Assembly: GCA_914767885.1 (NCBI GenBank)
Contig: CAJZBQ010000036.1
Coordinates: 124,001-188,000, forward strand
Reading direction: 5' to 3'
Source of the DNA: Blepharisma stoltei
Taxonomy: Eukaryota > Ciliophora > Heterotrichea > Heterotrichida > Blepharismidae
Length of the DNA stretch: 64,000 nt
The notes beneath the pieces were generated by a model that saw nothing but the letters and a program-made list of their open reading frames with translations, was not told the origin of the DNA and did not search any database. Shown here piece by piece: positions 10,980-22,862 of this stretch (its first letter is position 1; each line of letters starts with the position of its first letter). The position numbers were made by a program, and so were the translations under genes.

Positions 10980-11410
10980 GGAAAATTTAACTATATATAG
11001 AAGCAGCTTAAGAAAAGCACTCAGAAAGCAGCGAAATATATAAAATAAAGCCTGCAAAGGTCATTGTCCATCTGCCTGTGCCTAGTAGAGCAATAGAGGA
11101 TAGGAAAAGAGTATTATGAGATTTAATGGCATCTTGAGGAAAAAGAATAAAAATAGCTCATGTGAGATATCTTAATAATATTTTCTATTCTATTGGGCAT
11201 AAGGAAATTATATTGGCACATGCATTTGCAAAATTTAAGATGGGCAAAGCAAATTGAGAGCCCTTGAACTGAAAGATTAGAATAAAGAGGAAATTAGAAA
11301 TAGCGGACAATAAAGCTATAAAATTGGATTTGCAAAGGGATATTTGTAAGAAGAGAAAATGATAAAGGAAAATAGGAGAGAAATTATCAATGAAGGACAG
11401 ATTCATAAGA
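10980..11410 (+). repeat. Dispersed repeat R2, copy 2
   Basis: Matches 4286-5060 and 57720-58187 in inverted order. It again lies just upstream of, and divergent from, a TPR-family N-terminus (10927). Plus-strand reading keeps ICKI-D-Q-KL-RAL-like and RNSGQWSYKIG blocks shared with the 57.8 kb copy. It contains stops in all frames. Confidence 0.5.
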
Positions 11411-12014
11411 GTAAAAAAGCAAGTAACCTGATTTACATATTGAATTATCTGATACTTTGCAGCCTATGATGTCAGTCCGCCTTCTCCATGAGGGAAAGGG
11501 CTTCATAGTCCTTATTCCGTTAATGTCTCAATTTTAATTCTTAAATATCTCTAACTTTAATTTTAAAATATATTTTTGGTCATTTTTCGAATGCAATTAA
11601 TCAAAAGCTTTATTTCTTTAAATAATTTGTATAAATTTATGATATTTCTTTCCATCTCCTGTGAATAATTTATGCCAATCTAATCAACTACATGCTATAT
11701 ATCTGGGCAGCTAAATCCATTCTGCAAATTAAAATTGAAATCTGTTATAAATCATTTTAAGTGAAAGAATGGCCCTTGACGTCACTAGTCGGGCTAAGTC
11801 CCTATCTTTGGGGATAGCACCCGACACCTTGAAAACCGAATTTTAATAAATAGAATTGACATCGAATTTTAATATAAATTTTTCCTTTATTATCAGAAAT
11901 TAAAAAGAAAAATCATATAATGCTTATATATTAGGGTTATTCGCAACAAATCTAAGTAAAATATTTTTATTATTAATTCGCTTTGGATTTCTAGCATAAA
12001 TTTCCAATATTTTT
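11411..12014. other. 3' flank of the 15625 gene with a hairpin
   Basis: Most of 11520-12014 is the family 3' flank (compare 22920-23247). Against that copy, about 80-90 bp is inserted around 11770-11845, including a hairpin at 11788-11824 (GTCGGGCTA...TAGCACCCGAC) that is GC-rich for this region. No gene is seen. Confidence 0.5.
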
Positions 12015-15000
12015 CTAAAAATCTAATATCTTGGAATAGCAACGTAAGCACTTTGTATATTGTTGCATTTTAGAATATAGAATAATAAGCAAGTAATAAA
12101 TATAAAGCTTGTAGTATTTTTGATTGCGTCTTTTTTTATCAACAACCACTTTAGTGTATTTTAAAATTGTTTCTGCCTTTTGAAGATTTTCATCAAACAT
12201 ATTATATGAATAAATATAAATTTTAGCAAGCTCTATATAGTCACTTATACAATCTAGGTCTTTGATTTTTATAGATTTTTTAGAAAATAATAAAATTTTG
12301 TTTATATTCAATAACTTTTCAGCTTCACTCAAGCACTCTTCTGCTTCTTTTTTTTCATTTCAAGCTATATACAACTCTGCTCATTGAATAAAATATAAAG
12401 GCATTCTAAATTTTAGATGATTGTTATTTTCTAATATTTCATTTAATTTCAACAAAATAGCTTCACATTTTTCATAGTCAGATTTTGTATAAAAATAATT
12501 AAAGACAAACCTTTGGGATTTTAGGAACATATCAATATTTAAAATGTCATAGTAATCAATGAACTCAAATGCTTCAGAAAAGTATTTATCTAAGTCTTCT
12601 ATTTTGTGTTGAAGATAGCATAATTCTCCAAGGTACGCATTAACAATAAATAGCTCATTTTTATAACTTTCAATATAGCCATACATCATTTCTTTAGCTT
12701 CATTTAGGAATTTCCATGCTTCTTCATAATACAGCTTCCAAAAATAAGCAATTCCAGTAGAAAACTTACCAAATAGCATCTCATGATTAGATCATTTATT
12801 TATTGTTATTCATCGAAGGTACCAGAGAGCCTCATTATATCACTGCCTATTTAAATATAATACTCCTAATGCTTTATGAATGTTTAGGTCGCAGCCTGGG
12901 TCTGCTAGATTTAGCATGTTGAAGAAAAATTTAACTTGACAAAGAGATTGATGTGCTTTTGTAAAATCACCTTTTCAGACATAAATATCTGCTAATAAAA
13001 ACCATAATTTTCGTATTTCGTAGCGGGATTTTCTTATAAATTTTATTTGCTTAGATTTTTTAATGCATTTCCATGTTTTTTTAAGGGCTTTATCAAAATC
13101 ATTGAGAAGATAATAAATCTCTCCAACCGTTGCATGGTATAGAATTTTGTCTTTAGTTGCTGAGCATTCTGATTTGACTATTTTTAGAATTCTTAAAACC
13201 TCGTTATTATTTTTTAGGGCACTATGTGCTTTTGCTAAACAAAGAGAGTGTTCAATTAAACATTCTAGCTCACACTTTATAATTTGAATTTGTTTTCTAT
13301 CAATGGTAAAAAATTATTTAAAAGCACTCTAAAATAATTGAAAGCATTTCAATCAAAATAAGATATAATGTAAAATGAATATCAAGGTTAATGAGAACAC
13401 TGTAAAACTCCCTTGAAAGGGCAGAAAAGCTATGAAAATAAAAATATCAACTTAGGATTGGGCAAGTGAAAAGAAACTTGAAGATGAAGAAAGCACTAAA
13501 AAATTTGAAAAAGACCAGAAATTTTTATATTTTATCAGAAATTTTATTCTTTTATAAAACTCATATTTTATCCTTTTTATCAGAGTAATTTTAAATTGAT
13601 TAGAAACATTAAATTAAGATCTTTTATCAAGCATATCAAATTATTTATAGATATAAGAGAAACGCTTTTAATAATAAATTTATATTTTTTTGTTTAGAGT
13701 AAGGAGTCATCTAAGATACTCATCTCGTTCAGCAATGATTTTTTTTGGAAGCGCTCTATATGATAATTAATCGATTTTATAAAATGCTCTATTGATTTCC
13801 TATAATTTTTATTGGAATAATAGAAATTTCCTAGTACTTGGCTAAGTCTACTTGCAAGATTTTTAGAACAAAATTGAGAAATGTATTCTATAAAATAGGA
13901 AACTTCAAGGTAAAATTCAAGCATATTAGTTTCTTTTGGCATAATATGAAGCGCATTATTCAAATATAAATATACCGAAAATTCTATATCTTCAAATAAA
14001 TTAATTAAATTTTCGAATGATTCATAAATAGGTATTTTGATTAATAGGGATTATTTTTTTTTTTTAAAATCTATATATAGATTTGATACTAGAAAATATG
14101 GCATCTACTATTGAATAAATTGAACCTGATACAGCCTTAAAGAAAACTGCAATTGTTTTGGCAGACACAGCAATTGATTATTCAGTTTATTCTAAATGCT
14201 CTAGGAAACTTTTAGAAAATTGTGAGACAGCTTTACAGCTGATATCTGCAGCCTTAAATCAACTCTACTACTCCATGTTGAAGAAATGCTCAGAATTAGC
14301 CTACTACAAGCTTAGAACTATGCATGCAACCAAGATCACTACTTATCATCAGATTTTGGAAATTAGAGCAAAATACCAATAGGAACTCAAAATTCAGCAC
14401 CAGAAATGCAAAAATTTTATCAGAAATTAAATCTTTTATTTTATCGGGAAAAATGAATTGAGATAAGACTGAGATCTTTTATCAGAAAATTAATTTAAGA
14501 TCAGACTCAGACCTATTTTATCAGAAAACTAATTATAGATCAGATTTAGATCAAAATTGGAATATTCAAAATATTTTACAAGTTTGAAAAATTGAAGAGA
14601 AGAAATAAAGAATTATACGTTTTACACGTTTTAACTTTAATAATAATAACAATAATAAAAATTTGATACTAATTTTTTTTTCGAAATTTTTAAAAAAATC
14701 CTAATTTACAAAAATTGGAAAACAAATATTTATTTTATTTTTGTAAAATATATGTTTTAAAACGTAATCTGTTTAAAATTAAACACAGTTAGCTAGAGAT
14801 TTCATAATACTAATTATCACTTATATATCAATTTTTTCACTTATGAAGGTAGGTTTTTAGGCACACATAGGCATTTTTCTAATGTTTTTTTACTGCTCAC
14901 TGAGGGGGAGTAAGGATTTTACAAAATAAATCAAAACATTCTTTAACGTTTTGAAATGAAGAATAGCTAAAAAATTCTTTATAGCCTTTGAGACTTTTAC

Positions 15001-15625
15001 ATACTTCATACGCCATCTCAAATTCAAACATATAAATATAATACAAAAGCAATCCATAATAGAAATCTGATAGACGATCGTGCTGATTATATGTGGTCTT
15101 ATTACCCCAGTCATGAATACATTCTTGATCTTCAAAATTTAAATAATTGAAATCAAATCCATATACTTTAACTGATCGACAAAGTTCTAATAGATCAGTC
15201 TGCTCCCAATGATGCTTCGTGTATTGTTGTGCTTGTTCCTTTGGCTGAATCAAAAAATATTCAAAAGGACTTAAAATGAATTTTAACGCAACAAATTTTT
15301 TCTTCACCAAAGTCATAACGATACTATTGCAGTCATTCAAGGCATGATTTACTCAGTTTAGTTTCTCCTTATAGTTTTTATTATCCTTGTTTTTAGAGTT
15401 TTCTTCAATTAATTTATCAATTCGGACCATAAATTCATTCTTTAATGTGAGAATAAAATCGAATAAGATCTTTTTGGATTCTTCGTTGATTGGGATCTTT
15501 ATTCGTTTTAGCTTATTCCCTTGAGCTTTATAAGAAAAGTAATGCTCTGGGCATGCTTTAAACTGGCCACAATCAGATATAAAGATTGCGCTTAAGATGC
15601 AACAAGAGCAGTAAACAATTGCCAT
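12015..15625 (-). CDS. B-box-like / TPR-repeat protein (about 764 aa after removal of 2 IESs)
   Basis: Starts at the ATG of MAIVYCSCCILSAIF. The Cys/His cluster (CSCC...SDCGQFKACPEH) and KRIKIPINEESKKIL are intact. Removing 13266-13699 and 14031-14912 leaves 2295 nt, a single frame with TGA as Trp. TPR-type units run through FWKLYYEEAWKFLNEAKEMM and LQHKIEDLDKYFSEAFEF to KILDF. The stop is a TAG where paralogs have CAG (DFQEK / DLQKN), so the last about 28 residues are lost through an apparent C-to-T change. The right border of the larger IES was chosen by frame and TA position and is less sure than the other joins. Probably functional, but the excision would need direct proof. Confidence 0.7.
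13266..13699. other. IES (434 bp) in the 15625 gene
   Basis: TA at both ends. Excision joins ILDDSL to ECLIEHSLCLAKAHS, matching paralogs (DESLSYLIEAYRCLVKAHS). The interior is AT-rich with several TTTTATCAGAAATT-like motifs also present at 14390-14560, suggesting a common parent. Confidence 0.85.
14158..14382 (+). other. Unassigned open frame within the IES
   Basis: 74 codons with fairly protein-like composition (ADTAIDYSVYSKCSRKLLEN), preceded in frame by a TAA and an upstream ATG. No family recognised and no paralog in the window. Possibly a fragment of an IES-borne gene, possibly chance. Confidence 0.2.
14390..14560. repeat. About 40-bp degenerate tandem repeats
   Basis: Two to three units containing ATCTTTTATCAGAAAATTAA followed by AGATCAGA, inside the IES. 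Related single motifs occur at 13540-13640. Confidence 0.55.
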
Positions 15626-15700
15626 GCTTAATATTTTTATTTTTATATATTATTTTAAGTAAAGTTATGATAATGTGGTCGAATTTATCTACCTGGAAGC
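15626..15700 (-). promoter_or_regulatory. Conserved TPR-gene upstream block
   Basis: TGCTTCCAGGTAGATAAATT, then CGACCACATT, then ATATAAAAATAAAAATATT before the ATG, as at the other four starts. Confidence 0.4.
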
Positions 15701-15718
15701 AGCTGAAGAAAATCACTA

Positions 15719-15998
15719 ATTCCACTCCCTTAACGAACAAAACCGTCGGAAAAATACTTATTTCATCAAATACTCACCATTTGTGAGCAAACAAAAAATT
15801 TTTAATTTTATGAAAAAAAAATTGATATAAGTGATTATTAGCATAATGAAATCTCTAGCTGATTCTGTTTAATTTCTAGCAGCTTGCATTTTAAAACTTA
15901 AATTTTAAAATTAAATAAATATTTGTTTTTTAACTGGGATTTTTTGAAAAAAAAATTATTATAAAATTTATATATATATATTTTTAAAAAAAAAGGTA
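15719..15998 (-). mobile_element. Worn MITE relic
   Basis: Keeps the end CACTCCCTTAACGAACAAAACC and most of the AT-rich core in the orientation of 4436-4814, but the hairpin terminus is missing. It lies between the 15625 gene and the next family fragment. Confidence 0.6.
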
Positions 15999-16074
15999 AG
16001 CATGGGGTATTTATTTACCTTTCTACAAATAAATTTCCTAATATTTAATTAATATCAATAATCTTAATCTTTAA

Positions 16075-16621
16075 TTAATTTAGATCTCTCACTGCGTTTA
16101 AGTTATGCATAAATTTCTTATGCAAGTTTACTGATAGCCGACTATACTCCTTGGCTTTTCCCAATTTTTGCTTCTCAAACATAGAATCCTAATTCTCCCC
16201 CTCTGTGAGCGAACAAAATCATTAGAAAAATCCCTATTTTTTTTGCCCAAAAACCCACCCTCCGTGAGCGAAAAAAATTTTTTGATATATAAGTGATGAT
16301 TAATATATGAAATCTCAAGCTAATTCTGTTTAATTTTTAACAAATTGCGTTTTAAAATATAAATTTTACAAATTAAATTAATATATATTTTCCAATTTTT
16401 GCGAATTAGGATTTATTTCGAAAAAAAAAATTACCCCCCTCCTGAGCGAACAAGATTTTTTGCTCGCTCACAGAGGAAAGGAGTAAGATAACTAATAGGG
16501 AAAATTGATCATTACTTCTCTTGGCTTTACTATCTTTGTAGAGTAATATAAAGTTTGGTAAGGTCTATATACTGTTACTTATACAATCGAAATTATAGAA
16601 TCTACATATTTTTGAATAAAA
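16075..16621 (-). pseudogene. C-terminal TPR-gene fragment, interrupted by a MITE
   Basis: After removing the MITE 16202-16495 the minus strand reads RSNDQFSLLVIL-GFYVWEKQKLGKAKEYS and NLNAVRDLN, then TAA at 16075-16077, matching the last about 70 residues of the family. Upstream, DCIS and IYIY-like remnants are degenerate and in-frame stops occur. The MITE still splits the fragment exactly at a TA that restores the frame, so the insertion predates or tolerated the decay. Confidence 0.7.
16202..16495. mobile_element. MITE-type IES (294 bp) in a TPR fragment
   Basis: Ends ATTCTCCCCCTCTGTGAGCGAAC and GCTCGCTCACAGAGG, TA on both sides (16200-16201, 16494-16495). Shorter core than the 380-bp copies. 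Confidence 0.85.
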
Positions 16622-17206
16622 GCAATTTGATATATGAAATTTTAAATTGAGCCAAAAGAAAAGCACTAGAATAAACAGATTGCTTTATAGATCATTAAGA
16701 TTGATATTATTTTCATAGATTTTAAGAATGACTTCTATTATTATTTCAAATTTTAGCATCAAAAAATGCATTTATGCCTTTATTCCTAAGTCAAGCTATA
16801 GCCAGCCACATCTATCAAATTTTTATTTTTCTTTATTTTTGATTCAAAATCCTTGAGATATTTCAGCTTGAAGAAAACTGAATCTTATTTCTTAGTCCAT
16901 GTCTTCTGGTATACATTTGAGAAGATGCATTCCGATACCAATAATGTGACTTCAAAGCATGGAGAATTTTTACTCGCTGAAGCTTCATTTTCAAGGCAGT
17001 ATTTTTCAAGCAATAATCTGTTCACCCGAGAAGAATTATTTCTTATAGAAGTTACCAATCGAAATGTTTCATAGCCTTCTGGGTTAAAACGCACAAATAG
17101 AAGCATCTAATACTTAGTGATTATTTATCCAAGCTAATTTTTAAATCTCATATGCATTTTCTATCAAATTATAGAATTTCATTTCTAATTGAAATTTTTA
17201 AGAATT
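16622..17206. other. AT-rich stretch, no clear gene
   Basis: Open frames overlap at 16853-17074 (plus) and 16885-17106 (minus, about 73 codons, LLFVRFNPEGYETFRLV). Neither matches a neighbour or a family I recognise. Confidence 0.3.
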
Positions 17207-19952
17207 ATGGAAAACTCCAGATGCTTTTTTGACTCTTTTGATGCATTTTACCTATGCAGTTGCGGGCTTTATTTATGCATAAAGCATTATTTTTCTCATA
17301 AAAAAGAATTTCAAGACCACAATATAGAGCGTATTAAGATCCCTATAAACAATGAGTCAAGGAAAATCCTTACTCCCCCCCCCCCCTCCGTGAGCGAACA
17401 AAAAAATTTTGTTCGCTCACGGAGGGGGGTTAATTTTTTTTTTTAAAAAAAATTTATATATAAATTTTATAAAAAATATTTTTTTCGAAATTTAAAAAAA
17501 TCCTAATTTGCAAAAATGGGAAGCAAATATTTAATTTAATTTGCAAAATTTATGTTTTAAAACGCAATTTGTTTAAAATTAAACAGAATTTAGCTCTAGA
17601 TTTCATTATACTAATTATCATTTATATATCAAAATTTTTTTCCATTAAAAATTTTTTCTATTAAAAAAATTTTTGTTCACTCACGGAGGGTGGGTTTTTT
17701 GGTCAAAAAATGGCGATTTTTCTAATGGTTTTGTTCGCTCACGGAGGGGGGGGGGGAGTTATAAATTTGTTTCTGACTATAAAGCAAAATTTCGCTAATT
17801 ATACCAATCAATGATTTAAATTATCACATAAAAAAGGAAATGCAGAAAACTATGAAAAATTTTTAATATTTTTTAACTGGATTTATCAAGAGTGCAGTAG
17901 ACTCATTTTAATTCTTATGAAAAAGAGATTCATTTCAAAGCAGCTTTTTTATTATCCTCCAATAAAGTATTTTTTAATTAATCCACCTTGTATAGCAGCG
18001 CAGTATGCTGAAATTTTAAAATTTCCTGAAGCTATACCAAAATATCTATCTGACTTTTATCATTCAAATATTCATAATCTTCTCTTTAAATTCAATTATT
18101 TCAAATTTGAAAATCAAAAATACATAAGTTACTGAAGCTACGATGATTTAGGGCTCAAAAATGATTTTCATAGTTTACTCTTAATGGTATTTTTAGATTA
18201 CATTTTAAAGTCTGAATATGAAATGGCCTATGAAATAATTCAGAATATACTCAATATTCAAGAATTTTATAAAACGAATCATTTATTTATTAGTTTTTGA
18301 GAATCCATATCAAGCATCATCGGTAAATTAATAGAGCAAAAATCTTATCCTGGCCTGCAAGAAAAATTTTTTGATCTAGAAATTAATATTTCTCATTCAA
18401 ATAGCTGAGTTTTAGGATTTTATTCAATATTTTCAAATTTATTTCAAAGCATGAAATATTATAGCCTTGCTTATTATTGTCTTGAGAAACTTGAAGTGTA
18501 TTTTTTGAATTTGAACTTAATGTCGAAAGTAATTGATCTAATATTGATTTAGGAATCTTGCACTATAATAATGAGGAGTATAAAAAAGCAAAAACAAATT
18601 ATAAGAAAGCAATTATATTATTAACAGAATTTTCTCAAGATAAATCTGATATTATTAGGCAAGCTATTTGCTGTTTCGAGTTATCAAAAATTTATTCTAG
18701 AACTGGAAAATTTAAAAAAATAAAGATGATACTTGAGATTATAAAAATTATGAAACCTTGCTTTGATAATAAAGCTTATTTTTATGAAATTATTGGGTCG
18801 ATTTATTTAGAACTTTCAGATTTCAGAAACTCAACTAAGAATTTTTGGAAATCTATAAAAATATGCAATAAAACCAAAAGCAGTATGTTTATGCTATATT
18901 TCAATTTATTTCAAGCTTATTATTTACTAAAAAGAGACATGAAAACAGCTCTCAAGATGATTACTAATGCAAAATCTTGTTTAGGCCTCTTACTTCTGAG
19001 CCATACATATTACAAGACTGCGTATTTTGCTCTTATAAACGTTTATTATAATATGCATTTATATGAAGACGCTCTAGAATGCTATGAAAGAATAAAAAAT
19101 TACTGCACAAGCTTTGAATTGCGAAATATAAAATTTATAGTTGGGGATATTTATTTATGAAAGGAAAATTATGATAAAGCATTAGAAATTTTTACTGAGA
19201 TCAAAGAGCATTTACTAACCTTGCCTGAAGCCAATAATAGTTTGCTATTTGTTGTAAGCGCATTTATCGGAGAATTGCTTTACAGAAAAGGAAACATGGA
19301 GGGTGCTTTTAATTCCTTCTCAAACTGTTTCAGAATAATCTACTCTTATAAACATTCTGAAGTTAATGATAACTTGCTCCCATTCTATAAGGTTTTTCAA
19401 TTTTTCTTAAAAATATCTGATTATGAGAAATGTGAGATAATTGTATCTCAAGCAATTAAATTATTAGAAAATAAGGTCCACAGAAAGGATGACTTGGCTC
19501 TATTTCTAATCCTTAAGGCGAAAATACTTATATTTAAGAAATTGATACAAGAAGCAGAGCTCTGCTTAATAAATGCAGAAGAAATATTAAACTTAGAAAA
19601 AATTATATCTTGTCAACATAGAAATCTCGACCCTAATCGTATAAATCAAAGTCTAATTTGGACAGGAATTACAGAAGTTTACATTAATTTAAATAAAGAT
19701 GAATATTATTTAAAGGCAGAAAAGACTTTAAAATATTTAGAAGCAAGCTATAGTGTAAGCCATTTAGACGATTGAAGTAATATAGCAAATATGTACGCAT
19801 TATTTGGAATTCTATATTGCAGGCAAGAAAAGTGAAACGAGTCCAAGAAATTCCTTGAAAAAGTACTAGATATAAGCAGGAAGCATAGAGGCTGCTATGA
19901 TAATGATGAATTCATAAAAAAGTTATATATGAGCATAGATGATGCTAGCTAA
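17207..19952 (+). CDS. B-box-like / TPR protein, second subfamily, with one frameshift
   Basis: Start chosen at the ATG of MENSRCFFDSFDAF, which aligns with METFSCSFDSFDAI at 29400. The Cys/His cluster is C-x10-C-x-C-x4-C-x2-H-x3-H, then ERIKIPINNESRKIL, where the MITE 17371-17759 is inserted. Downstream are TPR-type units (HYNNEEYKKAKTNYKKA, ELLYRKGNMEGAFNSF, ILYCRQEKWNESKKFLEKVL) to TAA 19950-19952. After excision the length is two bases over a multiple of three, which agrees with a visible frame change at 18520-18552. No 15-16 nt GT...AG intron explains it. Either a pseudogene or a sequence error; otherwise the longest member of this subfamily, about 785 aa. Confidence 0.7.
17371..17759. 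mobile_element. MITE-type IES, full length (389 bp)
   Basis: Excision at TA joins ESRKIL to INLFLTIKQN in frame. Hairpin end on the left with a run of C; the right end has the two direct copies and a run of G. The inner right copy reads TTCACTCACGGAGGG, the others TTCGCTCACGGAGGG. Confidence 0.92.
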
Positions 19953-20129
19953 GTTAAAAGCCAAGATAGATAAAATACTTTTAAGCATTTTGTGTTAAAT
20001 AATAACCAAAAATAATAAAACATCTTACTAAAATCAGGTTTATAGTTAAAAATTGATAAATATGCCATCAATAGAATTTTGCAGCATTATCACGCTTATT
20101 GAAAATAAAATATCTGTGTTATAAAGAAT

Positions 20130-20480
20130 ATCACTAAGAATTTTTATTCGCTGAAGCTCTATGCAAAAACATCAGTATATGACTGCAATCATGCAAAGCC
20201 TGACTTATTAAGCTAGTTTTTCCTTATATTGTTCAAAATCCTCGGTTTTTGAGCTTTTGCTAATTAAATTATCAATTTGGGACTTTAATTTCTTCTTTAA
20301 TGTGACTATAAAATTGCATAAGATCTCTTTGGATTCGACATTGTTTGGAAGATTTATTCGTTTTAGCTTATACCCTTGAGCTTCATCAGAAAGATAATGC
20401 TTTGGGCAGGCTTTAAACTGGCAACAATCAGATATAAAGGTCGCGTCTAAGACACAACAAAAGTTGCTACCTTTTGCCAT
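20130..20480 (-). pseudogene. N-terminal fragment of a B-box-like / TPR gene
   Basis: MAKGSNFCCVLDATF with ACPKH and KRINLPNNVESKEIL, almost identical to the start at 26966. It meets stops after EQYKEKLA; a shifted frame resumes SQALHDCSHI and then ends. About 115 residues remain. Convergent with the gene ending at 19952. Confidence 0.75.
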
Positions 20481-20555
20481 GCTTGTATTTTATTTTTATA
20501 TGTCTTATTTTAAAGAAAATTATGACTATATGGGCGAATTTAGCTACTTGAAGCA
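20481..20555 (-). promoter_or_regulatory. Conserved TPR-gene upstream block
   Basis: Same block as before the 26966 start (AAATTCGCCCATAT, then ACATATAAAAATAAAAT), here in front of a pseudogene. Confidence 0.35.
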
Positions 20556-20573
20556 GCTTAAAAGAAATCGTTA

Positions 20574-21115
20574 ACTCGCCCCCTCCGTGAGCGAGCAAAA
20601 CCATTGAAAAATCCCTATCTTCTATCCAAAAACCCATCCTCCATAATATTAGGATTATTAAATTGAGGCATTAGCCATATTTGTGATGCACTCACGAAGA
20701 TTTCCCTACGGGAGGTTCTGACTTCAGCTATTTTAGGCTTCAGTATTGAGTGGACGCTATGGATTTCTGGAGCCCGCCACGGGTGATTGGAATAGTATGA
20801 TTCCATGGATCAACTCCGAGTCTATCGGATGCCGAAGTGCTTTCCTTCAGCTGCTACAGGAAAAGACAACTTCCCTGTGTGTCGAAACCCCAGTTTCTCG
20901 GTAGAAGTATGCCTCAGATCTAAAGGACATTGTTGGCCACCTCCATTTCGAATCAAACTAAGTGGCTAAAACCTACTGGATACACATCCCCATACACTTG
21001 ATTCTCTGCTCTGAGTCCGTCCTACGCCATAGCCATAATTTTTAGACTGTAGCACCAAGAGAGCAGATTGAAACGTGTCCCATTTTAATGTATATAGCTC
21101 ACAGGGTAGGGAGTA
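20574..21115. mobile_element. Composite MITE-ended insert (542 bp)
   Basis: Starts with a worn MITE end (ACTCGCCCCCTCCGTGAGCG, to about 20640) and finishes with GGGTAGGGAG, TA outside both. The 20650-21080 interior is GC-richer than its surroundings, has no open frame, and includes TTCCCTACGGGAGGTTCTGA. It looks like a MITE whose core was replaced by another sequence. Confidence 0.5.
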
Positions 21116-21149
21116 ACAAAAATCTGATTTTATTGAAAGTTATTTCCTG

Positions 21150-22862
21150 TTATTTTATTTCTATTATTCTGATCTCCATTAAGCTTTGCATAGCGCTATT
21201 CATTGCTATTGCATTATTAGTATACTGACCATATATTCTTAATGATTCTTCAAAGCACAATTTTGATTCCTTTATTCTTTTTCTACAAAGATATAAACGC
21301 CCAAGTAATAAATATAACTGTCCTCTAAATCCCCAACTACTTAAAAAATTTGTTTTGAAGATCTCTTCAATATATTTTATACTAATTGCCCGAGGATGGC
21401 GCAAGATAGCGCCATCCTCGGGCAATTCCTATAATATTTTTTCTGCTTTTAGTCATCCTTCAATTCTAAGCATAACATCAGCAAATTCCATTCAGTTTCA
21501 AATTTCATCATGCTGGAGCTGCATCTTTTCTGGAGGATCCACCAATATTTTATCAATTTTATATATTTTTTCTATTTGATTCAAGCATTTGTCTGCTTCT
21601 TCTCTTTTACCTTGCTTAATTTTAAGTTTTGCTTCTATTAGCATCATATCGGCCTGTAAGCAATCTAAAATAGGAATTTTTTTTAAAACTTCTCATGCCT
21701 TCATTACAATTTCACACTTTTTGATTTCATTTTTTGATAAAAAATAATCAGTAAGATATATAGTTGAGCTCAAATCACAGTCATATAGACAATAATTATA
21801 GTAATCAAAAAGCTTAAAAGCTTCCATATAATAGGAATCAGCACTATCTATATCATCCATGTTATAATACAATTTTCCAATCAATGCATTTATAACACAT
21901 AATAATGTTTTATCTATTTGATCTGCATTGGATAATAATGTTTTTACTTCAAGAAAATATTCAATGGATTTTTTAAAATTTTGAATTATAAAATAAATAA
22001 ACCCAATATAATACTTGGTTTCGATTAGTTCAGTATCATAATAAAATTGTTCAATAGTTTTAAAGTATCACAAAGCGTCTTCATAACACTCATAACGTAA
22101 ATAGAATCTTCCTATTACGTCAAAATTATATTTAATTATAGGATGGCCAAAAGGTAAAATTCCTCAATAAATTTAATTTTTCATTATTAAATTCAGAAAT
22201 TTCATAAATATTTTCTCAATTTTGTAGTAATTCGTATGCCATTTCATATTCAGATGCGTCAACATAATCTAATAATATCAAAGAAATAACCTTTGAGAGG
22301 TCAAATTTATCATAATAAGACGGATATGGCCAGCCATTAATGTATTTTTTGTTTTCGAATTTGAAATAATTGAAGTCAAATAAGTGCCAGGATATTATTC
22401 TTTTAACAAAAGATAAGCAATGATCATTTTTTTGAGAAATTTTAAGTTCCTCTATATATTTTAATGCTTCAGTTTGGGGAAGAATTAAAAAATATTCTAA
22501 AGGACTAAAAATCAGCTTCATTGAAACATATTTCTTTGTCATTAAAATTTTTAAAAATCTATCACATGCACGTATGATTTTATTAAAAAAATGTAATGAT
22601 TCTGAATCATAGTCAGGGATTTCTTGTATGCTAAGCTTTTCAGTCCATTTATTAGCACTCGCAATCAAGATCTGCTTTATAAAGATTATTAATCCGATTA
22701 AAACTTTTTTTGATTCTTTGTTTGCTGGAATTTTTATGCAATCGATGCTATGATCAGAAATTCTTGTTTATGAGAAAAATAATGCTTTGGGCAGAGATAA
22801 TTTTTGCAGATACATGCATAGATTCCATCGAAAGAATCAAAGGAGCAGCTTAGCTTTTGCAT
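21150..22862 (-). pseudogene. B-box-like / TPR gene of subfamily 2, internally deleted
   Basis: ATG of MQKLSCSFDSFDGIYACICK. A one-base loss at about 22770 shifts the frame before DHSIDCIKIP. The N-terminal region runs to NNEKLNLL, then jumps with a frame change to ILPFGHPIIKYNFDV. Compared with the paralog at 29400 about 350 residues are missing. The C-terminal TPR part (GKLYYNMDDIDSADSYYMEAF to AMQSLMEIRIIEIK) is well kept and is split by the palindromic IES 21380-21433. Pseudogene on three counts. Confidence 0.8.
21380..21433. other. 54-bp palindromic IES
   Basis: TA-bounded. Excision joins KAEKIL to KYIEEIFKTNF, exactly as in paralogs at 27300 and 55820. The element is an 18-bp arm inverted repeat (ATTGCCCGAGGATGGCGC) around a 6-bp spacer, so almost the whole IES is one hairpin. 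Confidence 0.9.

Larger units (their letters stand above)
14031..14912. mobile_element. Decayed MITE with internal insertion, acting as IES (882 bp)
   Basis: The high-coordinate end is a worn MITE terminus (CTCCCCCTCAGTGAGCAG on the minus strand), with MITE core to about 14640. The rest is foreign: about 40-bp repeats at 14390-14560 and an open frame at 14158-14382. The low end is set where a TA gives FCKIL joined to IYESFENLINLF in frame. The MITE end is firm; the other border is inferred. Confidence 0.6.

Noticed and set aside
16885-17106. Small minus-strand gene upstream of the 17207 gene
   Set aside because: The frame is open but has no paralog, no conserved upstream block and no recognisable family.
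18520-18552. A 24-nt GT...AG intron explaining the frame change
   Set aside because: 24 nt is a multiple of three and cannot correct the shift; the length is also outside the 15-16 nt class seen here.
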